63,597 nt of DNA from Bacteroidales bacterium UBA5833 (GTDB lineage: Bacteria; Bacteroidota; Bacteroidia; Bacteroidales; Lentimicrobiaceae): positions 71,204 through 134,800 of the forward strand of contig DJGZ01000064.1 in assembly GCA_002433025.1 (NCBI GenBank). Reading direction: 5' to 3'. Within the stretch, counting starts at the first letter, position 1, and each line of letters starts with the position of its first letter. The position numbers and the translations under genes were made by a program. The notes under the pieces were generated by a model, which saw only the letters and a program-made list of their open reading frames with translations, was not told where the DNA came from and did no database searches. This document shows positions 26,518-34,072 of this stretch, in pieces.

Positions 26518-27471
26518 CTAAGGATTGCTTTTCTTGCCGAAGGCGCGCAGGTAGTAGTGGTGATCGTCAAAATCAACTTTTCTGATGCTGCCCGAAACCA
26601 GCATCTGAATCAGATCATTCTGCGAAGCGCCGGTTTTCCTCATCAGTTCCATTACCGCTTCTTCCCGCATGGGGTGGACGGCCGTGATGCTCAGCAGGTC
26701 AGTGCTGAAATTCCCGGTTGAACTGAACTGATTGCCTTCGTAGCCTGTAAGCAGTTCCGTGTTAAGGTGATGCCTTTTAAAGATTTCAAAAGCAATGGTC
26801 AGGGTTCTTTCGTCGGCCGGAACAATGTTTTGAAAAGCCGGTGGACGGGTAGGAGTGGCAATATAAGCAATGTCCGGGCCGATCTGGCCGAGGAAGTCTG
26901 CAAGGCTGTTCAGCGAATTCTCCTGATCATTGATATGTTTTACCAGCATTGTTTCAGTAACAAGTTTTCCTTCAAAACTGTCGGAGAGTTTTCTGATTCC
27001 GGTCAATATGGCTTCAAGTTTGAGGGTTTTGTAAGGCCTGTTGATTGATTTCCACTGATCATAATCAATGGTATCCGCTTTAACAGAAACATAGTCTGCG
27101 GACATCAGATCCATCCTTACATCTTCCCTGTCGAGAAGGGAGCTGTTGGTAATTACTGCTACCGGGATGCCTGTTGATTTAAGTTTTTTGATCAGGATGC
27201 CCAGGTTAAGATCCAGTGTGGGCTCTCCGTCCGGTACAATGGTAATGTAATCAGGCTTCTCACTGAGTTTGAGTTCGGTCAGACGTTCCCTGACTTTTGT
27301 TTCTATATCAGATGGGTTATAAAATACTGAACGGCCTGCCTGTATGCTGACGGCCTTCCCCACCTGGCAATAAGCACAGGAATAGCTGCATACCTTGTGT
27401 GGGATGTTGTTTACACCCAGACTTTTGCCAAGTCTTCTGGAGGGGACGGGTCCGTAAACAAGATGTTCCAT
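26518..27471 (-). CDS. Radical SAM enzyme, COG0731-like
   Basis: 317 residues. The N-terminus YGPVPSRRLGKSLGVN is followed by the cluster motif CSYSCAYC (CxxxCxxC; C28, C32, C35). The next motif EPTLDLNLG (GEPTL-type) binds SAM. COG0731 proteins act as Fe-S oxidoreductases of mostly unknown role, related to the TYW1 wyosine enzyme branch. A C-terminal winged-helix-like tail (EEAVMELMRKTGASQNDLIQ) is unusual and could bind DNA or protein. The cluster position next to ferredoxin-MinD ATPases makes a cofactor-maturation function likely, but the substrate is unknown. Confidence 0.85.
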   Translation of the reverse strand: MEHLVYGPVPSRRLGKSLGVNNIPHKVCSYSCAYCQVGKAVSIQAGRSVFYNPSDIETKVRERLTELKLSEKPDYITIVPDGEPTLDLNLGILIKKLKSTGIPVAVITNSSLLDREDVRMDLMSADYVSVKADTIDYDQWKSINRPYKTLKLEAILTGIRKLSDSFEGKLVTETMLVKHINDQENSLNSLADFLGQIGPDIAYIATPTRPPAFQNIVPADERTLTIAFEIFKRHHLNTELLTGYEGNQFSSTGNFSTDLLSITAVHPMREEAVMELMRKTGASQNDLIQMLVSGSIRKVDFDDHHYYLRAFGKKSNP

Positions 27472-27509
27472 TGCTGTGATTTTTAGCGGGTTTAATTGAC
27501 TCCCTTTAA

Positions 27510-27848
27510 TCAGAACTCATTCAGTAAGCCCTTCTGATATTGCTCGTAAGCCTGTTTCAGGGTCATATCATGCGCGTTAACCAGGATTTTCATTTTAGAA
27601 TGTCTGAGTGCCGTTGACGCATGGTCGCCGGGTCCGTTGCCGGTAATCAGTACATCAGGACTGATTTCAAAAATTTTTTGCGCCGTAGCCGTTCCCGCAC
27701 CGTGGGCTTCGTTTTTTACGGAACTGTTGTCGATGCTGCTCAGCGTACCGTTTGCCTCATCATAGATTACAAGAAATTCGGCGCGACCGAAGCGCGGGTC
27801 AATTTTCGATTCCCAGCTGGTTCCACTGGCGGTAAATGCGATTTTCAT
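27510..27848 (-). CDS. NifX/ORP-family metal-cluster-binding protein
   Basis: 112 residues. Begins KIAFTASGTSWESKIDPRFGRAEFLVIYD, the hallmark start of the dinitrogenase Fe-Mo cofactor-like family (PF02579, NifX/NafY/NifB-C). Continues with VLITGNGPGDHASTALRHS and a conserved glycine turn near residue 70. Small stand-alone members include the Desulfovibrio orange protein (ORP), which binds a Mo-Cu sulfide cluster. It has no cysteine, like ORP, where the cluster is held non-covalently. One of three paralogues here, encoded directly after the two ferredoxin-MinD genes. Confidence 0.88.
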   Translation of the reverse strand: MKIAFTASGTSWESKIDPRFGRAEFLVIYDEANGTLSSIDNSSVKNEAHGAGTATAQKIFEISPDVLITGNGPGDHASTALRHSKMKILVNAHDMTLKQAYEQYQKGLLNEF

Positions 27849-27859
27849 TTTTTATTGAT

Positions 27860-28735
27860 TTAGATTGTTAGTTTTTTCACTTTCTCCCAGCATGCTGAAA
27901 GCAGTTCCTTCAATCGGACAGAACCGGATTCAGCAACGGTTTTCCCTGTTGTAATTGCCTGGGTAAACTGCCCGTCGTAGGGTAGGTCCGTCAGATGCGG
28001 AATGTCTTCTTCAGCAAGGAAGTTCAGGATTGCCTGATGTTGCTCCGGATTGATGTCAGCTTTATTGATGATGCATCCCGCTTTTATATGGAACTTTTTC
28101 ACCAGTTCGTAAACCCGTTTCAGGTCATGGAGCCCTGATACGGTTGGTTCGGTGACCAATATTACGAAGTTGGCACCAGAGAGAGACGATACCACCGGGC
28201 ATCCCACCCCGGGAGAACCGTCAACGATCACATAATCTGCACGCTCTTCCAGGGCAAGTTCACGGGCCTCATTTTTAACTCTGGCAACCAGTTTGCCTGA
28301 ATTATCCGCGCCGATACCAAGGCGGGCATGAACCATTTTACCCCCGGTACGGATATTGGAAATATGCCACTTCCCTGCAAGGCGCTCTTTGTTTACAATG
28401 GCTTCTGCCGGGCACACCCGGGAGCAATATCCGCAACCTTCGCACCGTAGGGGATCGATGCGGTAAACCCCGTCTTTTACCGTAATGGCATCGAAACGGC
28501 AAACTTCGGCGCATTTGCCGCAGCGAATACAAGCGGACTGATCTATACTTGAAATTTCGCCACTGTAAAAGTCTTCTGAATATTCAAAATCGGGTTTCAG
28601 CAGCAAATGCATGTCAGCTGCATCCACATCGCAGTCGGCGGTGATCACTGATGCGCCACCAAGGTAGGAGAAGGATGCCGTTACCGAAGTTTTTCCGGTG
28701 CCGCCTTTGCCGGATACCACGACAATTTCTTTCAT
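27860..28735 (-). CDS. MinD-type P-loop ATPase with inserted 2x[4Fe-4S] ferredoxin (second)
   Basis: 291 residues. SIMIBI-class ATPase: Walker A VVSGKGGTGKTSVT (about 6-19), the DCDVDAADMHLLL switch and VIVDGSPGVGCP. Between them sits a ferredoxin domain with C69-C72-C75-C79 and C98-C101-C104-C108, two [4Fe-4S] cluster sites. COG1149 proteins typically come in pairs and form complexes in which ATP hydrolysis couples to cluster or electron transfer. Its ATG overlaps the upstream gene's stop by four bases (ATGA), and it has a canonical AGGAGG seven bases ahead of the ATG, rare in this window. Confidence 0.9.
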   Translation of the reverse strand: MKEIVVVSGKGGTGKTSVTASFSYLGGASVITADCDVDAADMHLLLKPDFEYSEDFYSGEISSIDQSACIRCGKCAEVCRFDAITVKDGVYRIDPLRCEGCGYCSRVCPAEAIVNKERLAGKWHISNIRTGGKMVHARLGIGADNSGKLVARVKNEARELALEERADYVIVDGSPGVGCPVVSSLSGANFVILVTEPTVSGLHDLKRVYELVKKFHIKAGCIINKADINPEQHQAILNFLAEEDIPHLTDLPYDGQFTQAITTGKTVAESGSVRLKELLSACWEKVKKLTI

Positions 28736-29616
28736 TTCCGGCCTCCTTTTGTTATGGTGATTGCCTTGTTCAGGATTTCTTCCAGGATTTCCCTGATTTC
28801 AGGAATTTCCCTGTAAATCAGTTTGCCGGCCGAGTAAAGTTCGGCGATGCGCCGGCTGTCCGGTATTCTGGCCAGCACCGGTATTTGTTCCTGGTGGCAA
28901 TATTCATCCACCTCCTTATTGCCGGTACCGTAGCGGTTGATTACTACGCCAAACGGGATTCCGAATACTTTCACCGTTTCCACTGCAAGTTTGAGGTCAT
29001 GAAGCCCAAAGGGTGTCGGCTCAGTAACCAGTATTACCAAGTCTGCATCTCTGACGGCTTCTATTACGGGGCATGAAGTACCCGGCGGGGAGTCATAAAG
29101 GGTGAGGCGCACCTTCGGATGCTTTTCCGCAGCGTATTTTTTGGTTTTTGCAATGGCGGGTACGGCCTGTTCTTCGCCGATGTCAAGCCTGCTTTCGATA
29201 AAATGCAGGTTTCCGGTGCGGAATTCCGAAAGAATGCCTGTCTTTTTCTGCACCATGGGAAGGGCAGCCTCGGGACACAGTTCGGAGCAGGCATAACAAC
29301 TATGGCAAAGTTCCGGAAATACCACGATGGAAGGCCCCAGCCGGATCACGGCGTGATAGTTGCAGGCCTTAGTGCAGATTCCGCAAAGGGTGCATTTCGA
29401 TTCATCCCATTGGGGAATTGCCTTATAATTTACTTCCTGATGAACAGGTTCGGCCCGGAAGAAAAGCCCGGAATTGGGTTCTTCCACATCCAGGTCGGCC
29501 AATACCACCGCTTCCCGTTCGGCAATAAAGGCAGCCATATTGGTTGAGAGGGTGGTTTTCCCCGTTCCGCCCTTGCCACTGGCGATGGCTATGGTTATAG
29601 TAGCAGCATCAATCAT
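28732..29616 (-). CDS. MinD-type P-loop ATPase with inserted 2x[4Fe-4S] ferredoxin (first)
   Basis: 294 residues. Walker A IASGKGGTGKTTL (about 11-23), switch LADLDVEEPNSG, ferredoxin insert with C75-C78-C81-C85 and C104-C107-C110-C114, then YDSPPGTSCPV. Paralogue of the following gene, with which it overlaps by four bases; it overlaps the CGGC gene by eight bases. I infer a heteromeric complex of the pair. In Desulfovibrio ORP loci two such ATPases accompany the Mo-Cu orange protein. Family function in general is not settled. Confidence 0.9.
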   Translation of the reverse strand: MIDAATITIAIASGKGGTGKTTLSTNMAAFIAEREAVVLADLDVEEPNSGLFFRAEPVHQEVNYKAIPQWDESKCTLCGICTKACNYHAVIRLGPSIVVFPELCHSCYACSELCPEAALPMVQKKTGILSEFRTGNLHFIESRLDIGEEQAVPAIAKTKKYAAEKHPKVRLTLYDSPPGTSCPVIEAVRDADLVILVTEPTPFGLHDLKLAVETVKVFGIPFGVVINRYGTGNKEVDEYCHQEQIPVLARIPDSRRIAELYSAGKLIYREIPEIREILEEILNKAITITKGGRK

Positions 29617-30052
29617 ATTGCAGCCGGATGGGTTCAGTTGTCATTGTTGGTATTATGGCCTCTTTCAGAAAGGGCGTATTCCAGGTGTTCAGTTGCTGAT
29701 GGGTAAGAAGGTATTTCTGCGGAATGGGATGGGTTCCCATAATTACTTTAAGGCCGTATTTTTCAGTGATAAACTCCCGGAAGTATTCCATATATGGGCA
29801 GGGAGGATATCCTACCAGCAAGCCTGTTGCAAAATGGACGTGTGTAACGCCGTTTTTCTTCATTTCTTCCGGCGCATACTCTATGTTTCCGCCGGGGCAT
29901 CCCCCGCAGGTAGTGTATGCGGCAAGTTCCACTTCCTGGTCTTTATACATTGCAAACGCGCCTTCACGGTTTCTTAAGGCCCTGAAACACTTGCCGCCGG
30001 CGCAGGTATTGTATCTGTCGCAAATGATAATACCAACTTTTACTTTTTTCAT
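29609..30052 (-). CDS. CGGC-domain protein
   Basis: 147 residues from the ATG at 30052; the longer frame upstream would overlap the ZIP gene. Family PF08821 is named for the CGGC motif, here C49-G-G-C52 (TTCGGCPGG). Other conserved cysteines are C11 and C17, C22 and C85 (VGYPPCPYMEYF). The family is presumed to bind metal or Fe-S clusters and occurs in anaerobes; function unknown. Eight-base overlap with the MinD gene and seven-base spacing to the ZIP gene point to one operon. Confidence 0.85.
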   Translation of the reverse strand: MKKVKVGIIICDRYNTCAGGKCFRALRNREGAFAMYKDQEVELAAYTTCGGCPGGNIEYAPEEMKKNGVTHVHFATGLLVGYPPCPYMEYFREFITEKYGLKVIMGTHPIPQKYLLTHQQLNTWNTPFLKEAIIPTMTTEPIRLQYD

Positions 30053-30059
30053 CAGGTAT

Positions 30060-30803
30060 TTATTTTGTGTTGATAATGAGATAAATAGGCGAAATACCAA
30101 TGCAAACAAGTACAACTTGTCTTAGTGAATCATTGAGCTTGGTCTTACGATGCATTTCGGGAATCAGATCGGCCAGCGAAATATAAAGGAAACTTGCTGC
30201 TGAAAATGCGAGTGCATGCGGAATCAGTGCCTGAATTTTGTCGAGGGTAAAAAAGGCTATAACTCCGAATACCATTGCTGAGGCTCCGCTTAAAACATTA
30301 AACCAGAAAGCCTTGCTTCTGGAGAATCCGCTTTTAATCAGAATGCCGAAGTCTCCGAGTTCCTGAGGTATTTCATGCAAAATTACTGATAAGGTTACAA
30401 ATACTCCCATTTCGGTGGAGGTAAGGAACGAAGCTGCTATAACTACACCATCAATTGCATTATGGAAAGCATCTCCGATCAGGATAATGGGTGCTGCAGC
30501 ATTCATATGCCTTTCGCAGTTCTTATTTCTGCAACTACGCCAGAGGATTATTTTTTCAAGCACAAAAAAGAACAATATTCCCCCAAGAATTGACGGAAAA
30601 ATTATTTCCGGGCCTTCCAGGGTCAATGCTTTTGGAATCATTCCCAGAAATGCAGCACCTAAAAGTGTTCCTCCGGCAAGGTACATTAAGTAAGTGGATA
30701 CTTTATTCAGCTTTTCATCGCTGAGAAAGAACATAACCCCGGCAAGGGCAACGCTCCCGATGCTGCCCAGAAATAATGCAATTAAAACCTGAATCAGTTC
30801 CAT
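30060..30803 (-). CDS. ZIP-family divalent metal transporter
   Basis: 247 residues from the ATG at 30803 (MELIQVLIAL). Eight predicted membrane helices. Metal-site signatures: GDAFHNAIDGV (H114, N115, D118) and HEIPQELGDF (H143, E144, E147), the helix IV/V pattern of ZIP transporters. A His/Cys-containing loop (about 88-100, RSCRNKNCERHM) sits between helices III and IV. Imports Zn, Fe, Mn or other divalent metal into the cytoplasm. One base from the DUF89 gene and seven bases from the CGGC gene. Confidence 0.9.
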   Translation of the reverse strand: MELIQVLIALFLGSIGSVALAGVMFFLSDEKLNKVSTYLMYLAGGTLLGAAFLGMIPKALTLEGPEIIFPSILGGILFFFVLEKIILWRSCRNKNCERHMNAAAPIILIGDAFHNAIDGVVIAASFLTSTEMGVFVTLSVILHEIPQELGDFGILIKSGFSRSKAFWFNVLSGASAMVFGVIAFFTLDKIQALIPHALAFSAASFLYISLADLIPEMHRKTKLNDSLRQVVLVCIGISPIYLIINTK

Positions 30804-30804
30804 T

Positions 30805-31725
30805 TTATATTCTCTGGTTAAGAACAATAAAACTCCCTTTGTTAACTTCCAGTTTTTCAGCCATTACATCGCACTTGATCATCAGCAGGAAAAAGATGCG
30901 GGGGTCATTCTCATCAATCAATCCTTCCAGGTTTCCCTGCCCCTTGGAGATAATCAGATCCGCTGACCGGAAAATGTCCCGGAATTCATGGCTTGATTTT
31001 TTCAGAATGGTTGATGGCGCGTCAAAGCCGCTATCAATAACCTTAGCCACCCGGTGTATACCGGTTTCTTCTGCTTCCTTCAGGGTAACGTCATTCAGGG
31101 CGGGCCCTCCGCGCACCGTAAAGGTTACGTTGGGGTGAGCCACGGTTTCGAGCAATAACCGGTCAAAGACGATTTCACCGGCATTGTCGCCCAGGTAAAG
31201 CACCGAAGCCGCCCTCTGCAATTTCTGCTTCAGCTTTGCCGAGTGATCAATCGCGAATGACACATTCATCACGTTTTCAATGGTTTTGTGAATGTCAAAA
31301 CTGTCTGCTGCACCATAGTCCATGATGTTGCCTGCAATTGAAAGCCTGAGGGCCATGCTGAACGGATCCGGTGCTTCAGTAACCCTTGGTTGCCAGGTTT
31401 CATAAAGCATTTCAGCCACCCGGTTGCTTTCGGCCTTTTCGGCTTCAAAAGCGTCAGCAATGCCTGAGAGTGTCCGGAAGACACCATTCAGTTTATGTTG
31501 CATTTCCGGGGTTGATCCAAAGTGCTGTGTTTTCGCAATTTCATCGAAGGCATTCAGAAATTCATTCCGGACCTTTCCGGTGATGTTGAATTTTCTGAAA
31601 AGGGCATGGTACGAACGCAACAGGCAGTCTTTACAGCGCAAGTCATTGAATACCGCCCGATCAGTGATGGTGGTGTCCATGATCATGGTGTCCGTGTTCA
31701 CCGTGATGGTCGCAATAATTGGCAT
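30805..31725 (-). CDS. ARMT1/DUF89-like protein, probable metal-dependent phosphatase
   Basis: 306 residues from the ATG at 31725; starts at ATG 31686 or 31680 would remove most of the overlap with the NifX-like gene before it and fit the conserved core better. Near the N-terminus is RCKDCLLRSYHALF (CxxC), then LYLGDNAGEIVFD and IISKGQGNLEGL, the two metal/phosphate-binding signatures of PF01937 (DUF89/ARMT1). Relatives are metal-dependent damage-control phosphatases acting on sugar phosphates, or methyltransferase-like proteins. Its place in the metal cluster suggests metal dependence; substrate unknown. Confidence 0.82.
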   Translation of the reverse strand: MPIIATITVNTDTMIMDTTITDRAVFNDLRCKDCLLRSYHALFRKFNITGKVRNEFLNAFDEIAKTQHFGSTPEMQHKLNGVFRTLSGIADAFEAEKAESNRVAEMLYETWQPRVTEAPDPFSMALRLSIAGNIMDYGAADSFDIHKTIENVMNVSFAIDHSAKLKQKLQRAASVLYLGDNAGEIVFDRLLLETVAHPNVTFTVRGGPALNDVTLKEAEETGIHRVAKVIDSGFDAPSTILKKSSHEFRDIFRSADLIISKGQGNLEGLIDENDPRIFFLLMIKCDVMAEKLEVNKGSFIVLNQRI

Positions 31726-32041
31726 TCAGTTTCAGTGTGCCATCCAGAAAGCGGGTAACCAGATTCTGGGGGCTTTCTGCCGTGGCGCCCACAAATACAT
31801 TGACCCCGGCTTCGTTAAACAGATTGACTGCCATGGGGCCCATGCCGCCGGCAATCACATCGGTAGCGCCGTTGGCGGCAACCCAGCGCGGAAAAGTACC
31901 GGGCTGATGCTCGGGCGGATCCTTCCGGCTGATGTTGATAATGGCATTGTTTTCCACATCCACGAATGCGAAATACTGGCAATGGCCGAAGTGTTCCGAC
32001 AGTTTGTCGCCGGCCATGGGAATCGCAATTTTTTTCTTCAT
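31661..32041 (-). CDS. NifX/ORP-like protein with His-rich tail
   Basis: 126 residues. KKIAIPMAGDKLSEHFGHCQYFAFVD is the PF02579 start, with His 17, His 20 and Cys 21. The C-terminal 18 residues contain nine histidines (CDHHGEHGHHDHGHHHH region, residues about 110-126), a metal-sequestering tail found in nickel, zinc or copper chaperones. NifX core plus His tail suggests a metal storage or delivery role. It ends inside the start region of the DUF89 gene (overlap) and follows a hairpin-containing spacer after the peroxiredoxin gene. Confidence 0.85.
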   Translation of the reverse strand: MKKKIAIPMAGDKLSEHFGHCQYFAFVDVENNAIINISRKDPPEHQPGTFPRWVAANGATDVIAGGMGPMAVNLFNEAGVNVFVGATAESPQNLVTRFLDGTLKLNANYCDHHGEHGHHDHGHHHH

Positions 32042-32066
32042 TTAGGTAAGCATTTCGAGTGATTGA

Positions 32067-32104
32067 AAGAGGCAGCCACGACCATTCCGTTGTGGCTGCA
32101 CTCT
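32067..32104 (-). promoter_or_regulatory. Intercistronic hairpin between peroxiredoxin and His-tailed NifX genes
   Basis: GCAGCCAC (32072-32079) pairs perfectly with GTGGCTGC (32092-32099), extended by AGAG/CTCT with a bulge. No long T-run follows, so it is more likely a partial terminator, an RNA-stabiliser or a processing site that lets the upstream genes be made in larger amounts than the downstream ones. Confidence 0.55.
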
Positions 32105-32110
32105 CTTCGG

Positions 32111-32824
32111 TTATTTTTTGAGTACTGCTTTTTCTACTTCTTCTTTGCTGATGGCTTTGGTGCAGAAGAACCAGTCGTAACACTTAATGTCTTTCTGGTT
32201 TTCCATGCGTTCCTTGGCCACACCACAGGAACCGGCGGTAGGAACGATTACCTCATCGCCCGGACGCCAGTCGGCCGGGGTTGCAATGCTGAAGGCATCG
32301 GCGGCCTGCATGGCCACCAGGGCGCGGTACAACTCGTCAAAATTACGGCCAAGGCTGAGCGGGTAATAAATAATGGCGCGGATGATTCCTTTCGGATCAA
32401 CAAAGAATACGGCGCGAACGGCTTTGGTGTTGCTTTCTCCGGGCATCATCATACCGTATTTTTTTGCTACATCCATTGTAATATCCTCAATCAGCGGGAA
32501 TTTTACCTCGATGTCTTTCATGCCCTTGTACTCAATCTTCTCCTTGATGGTCCTAAGCCAGGCAATGTGGCTGTAAAGCCCGTCAACCGAGAGGCCGACC
32601 AGTTTGCAATTGGCTTCATTGAACTTTTGCTCCATATGGGCGAAAGTCATAAACTCCGAGGTGCATACCGGAGTAAAGTCGGCAGGATGGCTGAAAAGTA
32701 TAACCCAGTTACCGCTGTAATCTGCGGGGAAGTTGATTTCACCCTGGGTGGTTACGGCCCTGAAAGAAGGTGCTCTGTCACCGATGCGGGGCATGGGAAT
32801 AATTTCCTGATTCTGGTTATCCAT
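32111..32824 (-). CDS. Peroxiredoxin, Prx6/archaeal-type
   Basis: 237 residues. Peroxidatic cysteine C54 in SHPADFTPVCTSEF, with T51 and a conserved Arg near residue 135. The long C-terminal extension with two or three cysteines (CGVAKERMENQKD...KCYDWFFC) is as in archaeal-type 2-Cys Prx6, where one of them resolves the sulfenic acid. Reduces H2O2, organic peroxides or peroxynitrite. Likely protects metal clusters made by the neighbouring genes. It follows the ferritin-like gene by 17 bases. Confidence 0.93.
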   Translation of the reverse strand: MDNQNQEIIPMPRIGDRAPSFRAVTTQGEINFPADYSGNWVILFSHPADFTPVCTSEFMTFAHMEQKFNEANCKLVGLSVDGLYSHIAWLRTIKEKIEYKGMKDIEVKFPLIEDITMDVAKKYGMMMPGESNTKAVRAVFFVDPKGIIRAIIYYPLSLGRNFDELYRALVAMQAADAFSIATPADWRPGDEVIVPTAGSCGVAKERMENQKDIKCYDWFFCTKAISKEEVEKAVLKK

Positions 32825-32841
32825 GTTGTTTGGTCTTAAGT

Positions 32842-33354
32842 TTACAATCTTATTTTCCTGAATTCTTCTTTCATTCTTCTGATGTCATTCATCCAGTCTT
32901 CGATGTCGTTTTCATGTTCAATTTCATCATTGAGAATAGAAACAGCCATCTGATGGGTGGTATAGTCCTTACCCCTGGTAAAGTCCGCTATTTCCTGGTA
33001 ACGTTGAATGGCGCAGCGCTCACCCCTGAGATTCTGTTCAAGGATCACCTCAATGTAAGGGTCTGACGGCTCATCGTATGAGCAGCGCGAAAGTTTTGTC
33101 CAGTCAGACGGATTGATTACGGGTGTTCCGCCAAGTTGGATAATACGGTCGGCCACCATCACGGCGTGATTCAGCTCTTCATTGGCATGCACCAGCAATT
33201 CGGGCTCCACTTCCGAGCGCATCGGGCCTTCCAGCAGGCGGGCGCCTATCCAGTACTGGTAATAAGCCAGCCACTCTTCGGCCAGCGCGGCATTCAGCAT
33301 GTCGAGCAGTTGCTGATTATCAACCGATGATACCTTAATCGCTTGTGTTCCCAT
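32842..33354 (-). CDS. Ferritin-like (DPS-like/bacterioferritin-type) iron-storage protein
   Basis: 170 residues. Four-helix ferritin fold with iron ligands in helix A (E26 of AEEWLAYYQYW), helix B (HANEELNHAVMVAD: ExxH) and the later EIEHENDIEDW (ExxH). Two cysteines, one in SRCSYDEPSD. The dps-like DPSL branch combines a ferritin-type site with a conserved CxxC or Cys and protects against iron plus peroxide. Its neighbour is a peroxiredoxin. No Shine-Dalgarno; ATG at 33354. Confidence 0.86.
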   Translation of the reverse strand: MGTQAIKVSSVDNQQLLDMLNAALAEEWLAYYQYWIGARLLEGPMRSEVEPELLVHANEELNHAVMVADRIIQLGGTPVINPSDWTKLSRCSYDEPSDPYIEVILEQNLRGERCAIQRYQEIADFTRGKDYTTHQMAVSILNDEIEHENDIEDWMNDIRRMKEEFRKIRL

Positions 33355-33394
33355 AGGGTTGAATTTTAGTGAATATATGGTTTATTGAATGGAT

Positions 33395-33625
33395 TCAGTT
33401 ACCTCCCCTGAAGCGGTTCTGGTTTCCTGCCCCGCGGCCACGTCCTCTGCCGCGACCCATGCCACGGCCCCTTCCCGGGCCTCTTCCGGGTTCGTTGTCT
33501 GTGTCAGATTCATTCTCTGCAACAAGACGGTTTTTCGGGCCGGCACCATAGTTGGTGCATTTTCCCATTTTGCGCCCGGTCATAGGACCTTGTCCTACCG
33601 GACCTGTTTGATCAAATCCTGGCAT
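33395..33625 (-). CDS. DUF5320 family small Gly/Arg-rich protein
   Basis: 76 residues. The N-terminus MPGFDQTGPVGQGPMTGRKMGKC is the signature of DUF5320 proteins, which accompany NifX-like genes in many anaerobes. The second half is low-complexity GRGMGRGRGRGRG. One cysteine (C23). It has a perfect Shine-Dalgarno GGAGG (minus strand, 33631-33635) five to six bases before the ATG, which fits neither the usual Bacteroidota rule nor its neighbours and suggests high expression or an origin elsewhere. Function unknown; an Arg/Gly-rich tail could bind RNA or an acidic partner. Confidence 0.8.
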   Translation of the reverse strand: MPGFDQTGPVGQGPMTGRKMGKCTNYGAGPKNRLVAENESDTDNEPGRGPGRGRGMGRGRGRGRGAGNQNRFRGGN

Positions 33626-33642
33626 TTTAGCCTCCTTTTTTA
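33626..33642 (-). promoter_or_regulatory. Canonical Shine-Dalgarno for the DUF5320 gene
   Basis: Minus strand reads AAAAAAGGAGGCTAAA then ATG at 33625. The strong ribosome-binding sequence is unusual in this genome. Confidence 0.7.
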
Positions 33643-33734
33643 TATTGTTAAACTTCAGTTTCCGTTTTTGGAGATAATGCTTAAGTTACGCTACCGGCCG
33701 GTTTAGTCCATTTTACTGAAGGCTGCATAAGCGG

Positions 33735-34061
33735 TTATTCATTTGTTTGATTCAGCATTTCAATGATGCGGCCAATGGTAATCCCCGGTTTTCTGAGAAC
33801 AATCAACTGAATCTTCATGCTGTCGAGTGTCTCTTTTATTTTGACGCCAAATTCTCCGGAAACGATTTTATTTACCTTTCGGGAGCTGATCAGTTGAACA
33901 GAAGCCGGACCGGCGCTGTCCTCGGCATTTTTGTGGGGATTGGGAATAAACTCGGTAGCCCCGCTTTCAGTGTCGTAAACCACAAAACAGGCGCATCGTC
34001 CGAATCGGTGATCCAGCAATGATTCCAATGAATTTCCGGTTGAGGTTATGGCTATTTTCAT
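33735..34061 (-). CDS. NifX/ORP-family protein, first copy
   Basis: 108 residues from the ATG at 34061; a longer reading frame to 34088 would overlap the regulator gene. Starts KIAITSTGNSLESLLDHRFGRCACFVVYD, with two cysteines (C22, C24) just after the HRFG turn, then VSGEFGVKIKETLDSMKIQL. PF02579 fold. Two other members of the family are encoded downstream in the cluster. It follows the DUF134 regulator by 11 bases, a pairing common in anaerobic bacteria and archaea. Confidence 0.87.
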   Translation of the reverse strand: MKIAITSTGNSLESLLDHRFGRCACFVVYDTESGATEFIPNPHKNAEDSAGPASVQLISSRKVNKIVSGEFGVKIKETLDSMKIQLIVLRKPGITIGRIIEMLNQTNE

Positions 34062-34072
34062 ATTTTTCTGTT

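Noticed and set aside
32063..32839. Plus-strand open frame of about 258 codons across the peroxiredoxin gene
   Set aside because: Shadow of the peroxiredoxin frame, which has the catalytic cysteine and family motifs.
33430..33500. Short repeated units resembling a repeat array
   Set aside because: They encode the GRG-repeat tail of the DUF5320 protein; not a CRISPR array (no spacers, no cas genes).
27510..34061. NifX-like genes as a nitrogen-fixation locus
   Set aside because: No nifHDK, nifEN or nifB is present; the ORP-like context explains them better.
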